9,428 bases of DNA from DUMJ01 sp964655195 (GTDB lineage Bacteria; DUMJ01). A model generated the notes under the pieces. The model did no database searches and was not told the DNA's origin. It worked only from the letters and a program-made list of their open reading frames with translations. This document shows positions 6,731 to 9,428 of this stretch, in pieces; position 1 is the stretch's first letter, and every line of letters starts with the position of its first letter. The position numbers and the translations under genes are program-made. Location: positions 1 to 9,428 of the forward strand of contig CAZZLK010000130.1 of the NCBI GenBank assembly GCA_964655195.1. The letters are read 5' to 3'.

Positions 6731-7257
6731 TGCTATCGAGATACTTGAGACCGTTTGGTTATGCTGTTTGTATATCGGATATTGATGTTTCAAGACTGTT
6801 AAGTTATAATATCAGGGGAATTATATTGGACATAGACAATACCATTGTCCCCTGGGGATCTTGGGATATCCCTGAGACTGCCAGAGAATTTATAAAAAAA
6901 CTAAAGAATGTAGGGATAAAGTGTTGTCTTTTGTCCAATACAGATAAGAGAGACAGGGCTGTATATATTGGTAGAGAGCTAGGACTTCCGGTAATAACAA
7001 ATGCATTTAAACCATTGCCTTTTGGCTTCTTTAAGGCTATGAATATCCTTGGTTTGAAGAGAGAAGAGATATTATCAATAGGGGATCAGCTATTTATGGA
7101 TGTATTTGGTAGTAATACAGTCGGAATTAAGAGTATACTGGTAAAACCACTGACAGATAGAGACTTTATAAGTACTAGGATCTTGAGATTTTTCGAGAGG
7201 AGACTTATACCAAAGGTATTAAAGGAGGTTGAATACTTTGGAGATATCAGACCTTGA
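6730..7257 (+). CDS. yqeG: YqeG family HAD-IIIA-type phosphatase
   Basis: This is a cytoplasmic HAD-superfamily phosphatase of the YqeG (TIGR01668) family; the physiological substrate is not established for most bacterial members. All four HAD motifs are present in the 175 residues: motif I LDIDNT with Asp34 and Asp36, motif II LLSNT with Ser69, motif III lysine in FKPLPFGF (Lys94), and motif IV SIGDQLFMDVFG with Asp119 and Asp124. The C-terminus (RILRFFERRLIPKVLK) resembles the B. subtilis YqeG end. The start GTG 6730 shares its first base with the lptA TAG stop and lacks an obvious SD, so it probably depends on coupling to lptA. The last 20 bases overlap rpoZ. Family is secure, role is not. 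Confidence 0.92.
   Translation: MLSRYLRPFGYAVCISDIDVSRLLSYNIRGIILDIDNTIVPWGSWDIPETAREFIKKLKNVGIKCCLLSNTDKRDRAVYIGRELGLPVITNAFKPLPFGFFKAMNILGLKREEILSIGDQLFMDVFGSNTVGIKSILVKPLTDRDFISTRILRFFERRLIPKVLKEVEYFGDIRP
7222..7228 (+). promoter_or_regulatory. Strong ribosome binding site for rpoZ inside the end of yqeG
   Basis: AAGGAGG lies at 7222-7228. TTG 7229 directly abuts it and is too close to be used. The next in-frame TTG at 7238 is 9 bases away, a normal distance. This decides the rpoZ start. Confidence 0.75.
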
Positions 7258-7438
7258 TAATGTACTGAGATTAACTACCAATAGATATATAATAACAATA
7301 GCGGTAACCAAGCGGGCAGAAGAGATATATGATACTGCTACGATCTTTACGAAGAAATTGAACCCCTTAAGCATAGCAATAAAGGAGTTGGTAGAGAACA
7401 AACTCAAGATTAGAGCCCCAGGCTTTTTGGAAGATTAA
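7238..7438 (+). CDS. rpoZ: DNA-directed RNA polymerase omega subunit
   Basis: Omega is the small subunit that binds and stabilises the beta' subunit of RNA polymerase. Starting at TTG 7238 the product is 66 residues, the size of Firmicutes omega (about 67). The family core is visible: NRYIITIAVTKRAEEI (helix pair near residues 15-30, with the Arg-Tyr and AxxRA-like pattern) followed by NPLSIAIKELVENKLKI, which matches the omega motif NPV-x-IAL-x-EI-x-x-GKI. The usual Ser/Asn-Pro spacing is kept. It overlaps yqeG by 20 bases, with its SD inside yqeG. It ends 12 bases before tRNA-Ser. The middle insert (DTATIFTKKL) is less typical, so confidence is high but not complete. Confidence 0.88.
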   Translation: MEISDLDNVLRLTTNRYIITIAVTKRAEEIYDTATIFTKKLNPLSIAIKELVENKLKIRAPGFLED

Positions 7439-7450
7439 CTTTTCCCTGGT

Positions 7451-7538
7451 GGAGAGGTGGCTGAGTGGTTTAAAGCACTCGCCTCGAAAGCGAGCGGGTA
7501 GTAATACCCCGTGGGTTCGAATCCCACCCTCTCCGCCA
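7451..7538 (+). tRNA. tRNA-Ser, anticodon CGA
   Basis: This is a class II tRNA with the long variable arm typical of serine. The acceptor stem is 7451-7457 with 7528-7534, fully paired. The D stem is 7460-7462 with 7474-7476. The anticodon stem is 7478-7482 with 7490-7494, with loop CTCGAAA. The variable arm stem is 7496-7500 with 7505-7509. The T stem is 7511-7515 with 7523-7527, with loop TTCGAAT. The anticodon CGA (7485-7487) reads UCG. The discriminator is G7535 and the CCA (7536-7538) is encoded. No clear separate promoter is visible, so it may be co-transcribed with rpoZ. Confidence 0.96.
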
Positions 7539-7571
7539 TAAATTTTTATAAGAAACGGAGGCCAGGATAAA

Positions 7572-8378
7572 GTGATACTCGACTATCATATGCATCTGGA
7601 AAAGGGAGAGTTTACAAAGGAATGGTGGGAAGAATTCTACAGGAGAGAACTGGAAAACGGGATAGAAGAGATTGGTATAAGTGAACACGGACACAGGTTT
7701 ATAGAGGCTAGAGACATCTATAAGCATCTCCCCTATACCGAAAAATGGTGTGATAGCTCGCTGGAGAAGTATATAGGTTTTATGGAGGAGTTAAAGAATA
7801 TATACAATGTGAAGATAGGTATAGAGATGGATTATTTCCCAGAGAAGGAGGATGAGATTAGAGAATTCTTAGAACGTTACAAGGTATTCGATTACGTATT
7901 GGGTTCTGTACATTGGCTTAATTGTGGTTTCGGTTTTGATATAGATCCGGATGACCCCAGGTGGAGTAATAACTTAGAGGAAATTTTTACTGATTATTTT
8001 GATAGGGTTAAGAAGGCTATTAATAGTAAATTGTTCGATATTATAGCTCATCTGGATCTTATAAAACTCTGGGGAGTGCCTCTACCTGAAAATATAGATA
8101 GTATATATAAAGAAATTGCCAGAGTGATAGCTAATTCAGGTACAGTCTTGGAGATAAATACGTCAGGTTTGAGAAGACCTGTTAAGGAGATATATCCATC
8201 TCCGAAATTTCTTGAAGTTCTCTCTAAATATGACATACCGATTACTTTTGGTTCTGATGCGCATCTGCCTGAAGATGCAGGGAAGTTTATCAAAGATGCG
8301 TATGAACTGGTAAAAGGTCTTGGATTTAAAAGGTTAGCAGTCTTTAATAAGAGAAAACCTGAGTTTTTACCCTTATAA
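7572..8378 (+). CDS. PHP-domain phosphoesterase, histidinol-phosphatase (HisJ/HisK) type
   Basis: This is a cytoplasmic metal-dependent phosphoesterase with a PHP TIM-barrel-like fold. The best match in pattern is histidinol-phosphatase, which makes histidinol in histidine synthesis. The 268 residues carry the PHP metal ligands in order: His6 and His8 (DYHMH), Glu38, His39 and His41 (SEHGH), Glu85 (GIEMD), His114 (GSVHW, with the following GFGFD typical of HisJ-like proteins), His160 and Asp162 (IAHLD), and Asp229 and His231 (FGSDAH). Length fits the family (about 260-275). The start is GTG, with GGAGG at 7557-7561 ten bases upstream. No other histidine gene is nearby, so another phosphate ester is possible. 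It lies between tRNA-Ser and the metal-response unit. Confidence 0.88.
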   Translation: MILDYHMHLEKGEFTKEWWEEFYRRELENGIEEIGISEHGHRFIEARDIYKHLPYTEKWCDSSLEKYIGFMEELKNIYNVKIGIEMDYFPEKEDEIREFLERYKVFDYVLGSVHWLNCGFGFDIDPDDPRWSNNLEEIFTDYFDRVKKAINSKLFDIIAHLDLIKLWGVPLPENIDSIYKEIARVIANSGTVLEINTSGLRRPVKEIYPSPKFLEVLSKYDIPITFGSDAHLPEDAGKFIKDAYELVKGLGFKRLAVFNKRKPEFLPL

Positions 8379-8382
8379 GGAG

Positions 8383-8394
8383 TTGACAGGTCAA
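8383..8394 (+). repeat. Short inverted repeat over the -35 box, possible operator
   Basis: TTGAC, two bases, GTCAA: a perfect dyad with 5-base arms that contains the -35 hexamer. It could bind a dimeric regulator, but arms this short occur by chance, and the -35 consensus supplies one arm. No regulator gene is nearby. Confidence 0.25.
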
Positions 8395-8410
8395 GGAAAC
8401 GAATTAAAAT
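8383..8410 (+). promoter_or_regulatory. Strong sigma-70-type promoter for the riboswitch-exporter unit
   Basis: A perfect -35 box TTGACA (8383-8388) is followed after 16 bases by TAAAAT (8405-8410). Transcription would start near 8416-8418, two to four bases before the first helix of the predicted riboswitch. The unit is therefore transcribed on its own, independently of the upstream PHP gene, which ends at 8378. Confidence 0.78.
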
Positions 8411-8419
8411 TCTAATTGA

Positions 8420-8483
8420 GGGAAGAACAGGCGAAGCCGGGCTCCTTTCTGGAGCAGCAGTAGTTTTTACTGCAGGACTTCCT
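8420..8483 (+). promoter_or_regulatory. Candidate NiCo (czcD-type) cobalt/nickel riboswitch aptamer
   Basis: The RNA folds into a compact four-way junction. P1 is 8420-8425 with 8478-8483. P2 is GGC 8430-8432 with GCC 8436-8438, closed by a GAA triloop. P3 is GCTCC 8441-8445 with GGAGC 8451-8455. P4 is GCAGTA 8457-8462 with TACTGC 8468-8473. The junction strands are AACA, GG, A and AGGA. As I recall the NiCo riboswitch, it has the same helix order, with AGCA, GG, A and GGGA at these places and a conserved GGC...GCCGGGC core. The identical topology and near-identical purine linkers, directly before a CDF metal exporter, make this a strong match. The very short P2 is unusual. The expected ligands Co(II) and Ni(II) come from the known class and are not shown here. 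Confidence 0.8.
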
Positions 8484-8508
8484 ACTGATAATCCATTTTT
8501 ATAGGAGG
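8478..8508 (+). promoter_or_regulatory. Candidate expression platform: anti-Shine-Dalgarno hairpin
   Basis: CUUCCUA (8478-8484) can pair with UAGGAGG (8502-8508), covering the first part of the exporter's AGGAGGAGGG ribosome binding site. The same 8478-8483 bases form the 3' strand of riboswitch P1, so the two structures exclude each other. Metal binding that stabilises P1 would free the SD, which predicts an ON switch. A weaker alternative is a terminator-like hairpin (8458-8463 with 8482-8487, extended by 8451-8453 with 8492-8494) before the T run at 8496-8500, so control could be at transcription instead. Confidence 0.55.
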
Positions 8509-8519
8509 AGGGATATATT

Positions 8520-9428
8520 TTGAATGTTAACGCCTGGCTTTTAGAAAGGTTCTTTTCTCGTAAGGTTAGGTCTAGGAAAGACTTTGGCTATTTAGAGGCA
8601 TTGGTAAGTATAATAGGAAACATTATCCTGTTTCTGGTTAAATTTCTGGCAGGTACAGCCCTGAATAGTATCTCACTGATTGCAGAAGCATTCCATTCAC
8701 TTTCTGATGTATTAACATCGATAATAGTCTTATTGGGTTTTAAACTTGGGAGTAAGCCTGCAGATGAGGAGCACCCTTTTGGTCACGGAAGGATTGAACA
8801 GATAGCTACACTGATAATAGCATTTATGCTTTTGATAGTAGCCTATGACCTTGGCAGGGCATCTATAGAAAGGATAATAAAGCCTGTCACTGTGAGTTTT
8901 AATATATATGTGGTCATATTTATGGTTATCTCTGGAGTATTTAAGGAATGGATGGCAAGATTTTCAATATTCCTTGGGAAGAAAATTAACTCCGATACTC
9001 TTATAGCAGATGCCTGGCATCATAGAAGTGATGCTATAGCTTCTTTATTTGTTGGTTTGGGTCTCATATTTGTCAGATTTGGACTCTTTTATATCGATGG
9101 GGTCTTTGGTTTCATTGTAGTTATCCTTTTAGGATGGGTTGGTATAGAATTGATAAAGTCCTCTGTCGACTTTCTTTTGGGAAAGGCTCCTGATAAAGAC
9201 CTGTTGAATCGCATTAGAGATATCACATTGTCCGTACCTGGAGTCTTGGATCTTCACGATATACTTGTCCATGATTATCAGAGTAGTAAGGCTATCTCCC
9301 TCCATATAGAGGTGGAAGACTCCTTATCTGCAAAGGAGGCTCACAGGATAGCCCTGGAGGTCCAGGATAGACTTAAGAAGAAGTTAAAAGAGGCAAACAT
9401 CTCTGTCCACATAGACCCCAGAGGCGAG
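8520..9428 (+). CDS. Cation diffusion facilitator (CDF) family metal exporter, 3' end outside window
   Basis: This is an inner-membrane divalent-metal/proton antiporter that exports metals such as Zn, Cd, Co, Ni, Fe or Mn. The 303 residues present start at TTG 8520 behind overlapping SDs (AGGAGGAGGG, 8503-8512). About six membrane segments are visible (roughly 28-46, 50-75, 95-112, 127-145, 172-188 and 193-212). The transport site is H59-xxx-D63 in AEAFHSLSD of the second segment and H167-xxx-D171 in ADAWHHRSD of the fifth. The loop motif HPFGHGRIE (85-93) is a family hallmark. The cytoplasmic C-terminal dimerisation domain follows (about 223-300: LDLHDILVHD, ISLHIEVEDSLSAKEAH, VHIDP). The HD/HD site does not settle the metal. 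The upstream riboswitch points to Co/Ni. No stop is reached by 9428. Confidence 0.94.
   Translation, partial: MNVNAWLLERFFSRKVRSRKDFGYLEALVSIIGNIILFLVKFLAGTALNSISLIAEAFHSLSDVLTSIIVLLGFKLGSKPADEEHPFGHGRIEQIATLIIAFMLLIVAYDLGRASIERIIKPVTVSFNIYVVIFMVISGVFKEWMARFSIFLGKKINSDTLIADAWHHRSDAIASLFVGLGLIFVRFGLFYIDGVFGFIVVILLGWVGIELIKSSVDFLLGKAPDKDLLNRIRDITLSVPGVLDLHDILVHDYQSSKAISLHIEVEDSLSAKEAHRIALEVQDRLKKKLKEANISVHIDPRGE

Noticed and set aside
7229..7231. TTG 7229 as the rpoZ start
   Set aside because: It directly abuts the AAGGAGG ribosome binding site, leaving no spacing; TTG 7238 in the same frame is 9 bases away.
7470..7727. Minus-strand open frame across tRNA-Ser and the PHP gene
   Set aside because: It is antisense to a well-supported tRNA and to a conserved PHP coding region and has no family resemblance, so it is a shadow.
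8420..8520. Manganese (yybP-ykoY) riboswitch or T-box leader before the exporter
   Set aside because: There is no stem I with specifier loop or T-box sequence, and the manganese aptamer's two conserved internal loops are not seen; the four-way junction fits the NiCo class better.
8524..8544. ATG 8524 as the exporter start
   Set aside because: It is out of the exporter frame and runs into a stop after six codons.
1..9428. CRISPR arrays, insertion sequences, attachment sites or phage genes
   Set aside because: No regularly spaced repeats, transposase or integrase motifs, or long terminal inverted repeats were seen; the region reads as core chromosome.

Overview
The window is a gene-dense stretch of chromosome, almost all on the + strand, with no mobile elements, CRISPR arrays or long non-coding gaps. 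The gene mix suggests a diderm (outer-membrane) bacterium related to Firmicutes or to deep-branching diderm lineages. The order recA, RNase Y, YmdB, SpoVS is typical of Firmicutes-like and some early-branching bacteria. LptC-like and LptA-like proteins imply lipopolysaccharide or a similar outer-membrane lipid. Heavy use of AGA/AGG for arginine and ATA for isoleucine, and compact proteins, would fit a thermophile, but this is only a hint. Diderm Firmicutes or an Atribacterota-like lineage are possible hosts; the sequence does not let me name a species.

Layout. Positions 2-607 hold the C-terminal half of adenylosuccinate synthetase (purA), followed by a tRNA-Pro(CGG) gene (631-706) with a TATAAT box just upstream. 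A long, tightly packed run follows, probably one or a few operons: a YjbQ/UPF0047 protein, recA, rny (RNase Y), ymdB, spoVS, surE, an lptC-like gene, an lptA/OstA-like gene, a YqeG-type HAD phosphatase and rpoZ (RNA polymerase omega). Many of these genes overlap or are separated by a few bases, which suggests translational coupling. A tRNA-Ser(CGA) gene (7451-7538) follows, then a PHP-domain phosphoesterase of the histidinol-phosphatase type (7572-8378).

The last part is a self-contained metal-response unit. A strong sigma-70-type promoter (8383-8410) precedes a compact four-way-junction RNA (8420-8483) that closely resembles the NiCo (czcD) cobalt/nickel riboswitch, and this precedes a cation diffusion facilitator (CDF) metal exporter that runs off the window end. 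The 3' strand of the riboswitch P1 helix can alternatively pair with the exporter's Shine-Dalgarno sequence. This suggests an ON switch in which metal binding frees the ribosome binding site.

A second notable point is rny. Its transmembrane anchor and coiled coil are encoded in an open frame with no ATG, GTG or TTG before position 2467. A well-placed GAGGTGA Shine-Dalgarno points to initiation at a rare ATA or ATC codon (2188 or 2191), unless there is a sequencing error or frameshift. RecA also has an unusual Walker A and L2 loop and lacks the usual acidic tail.
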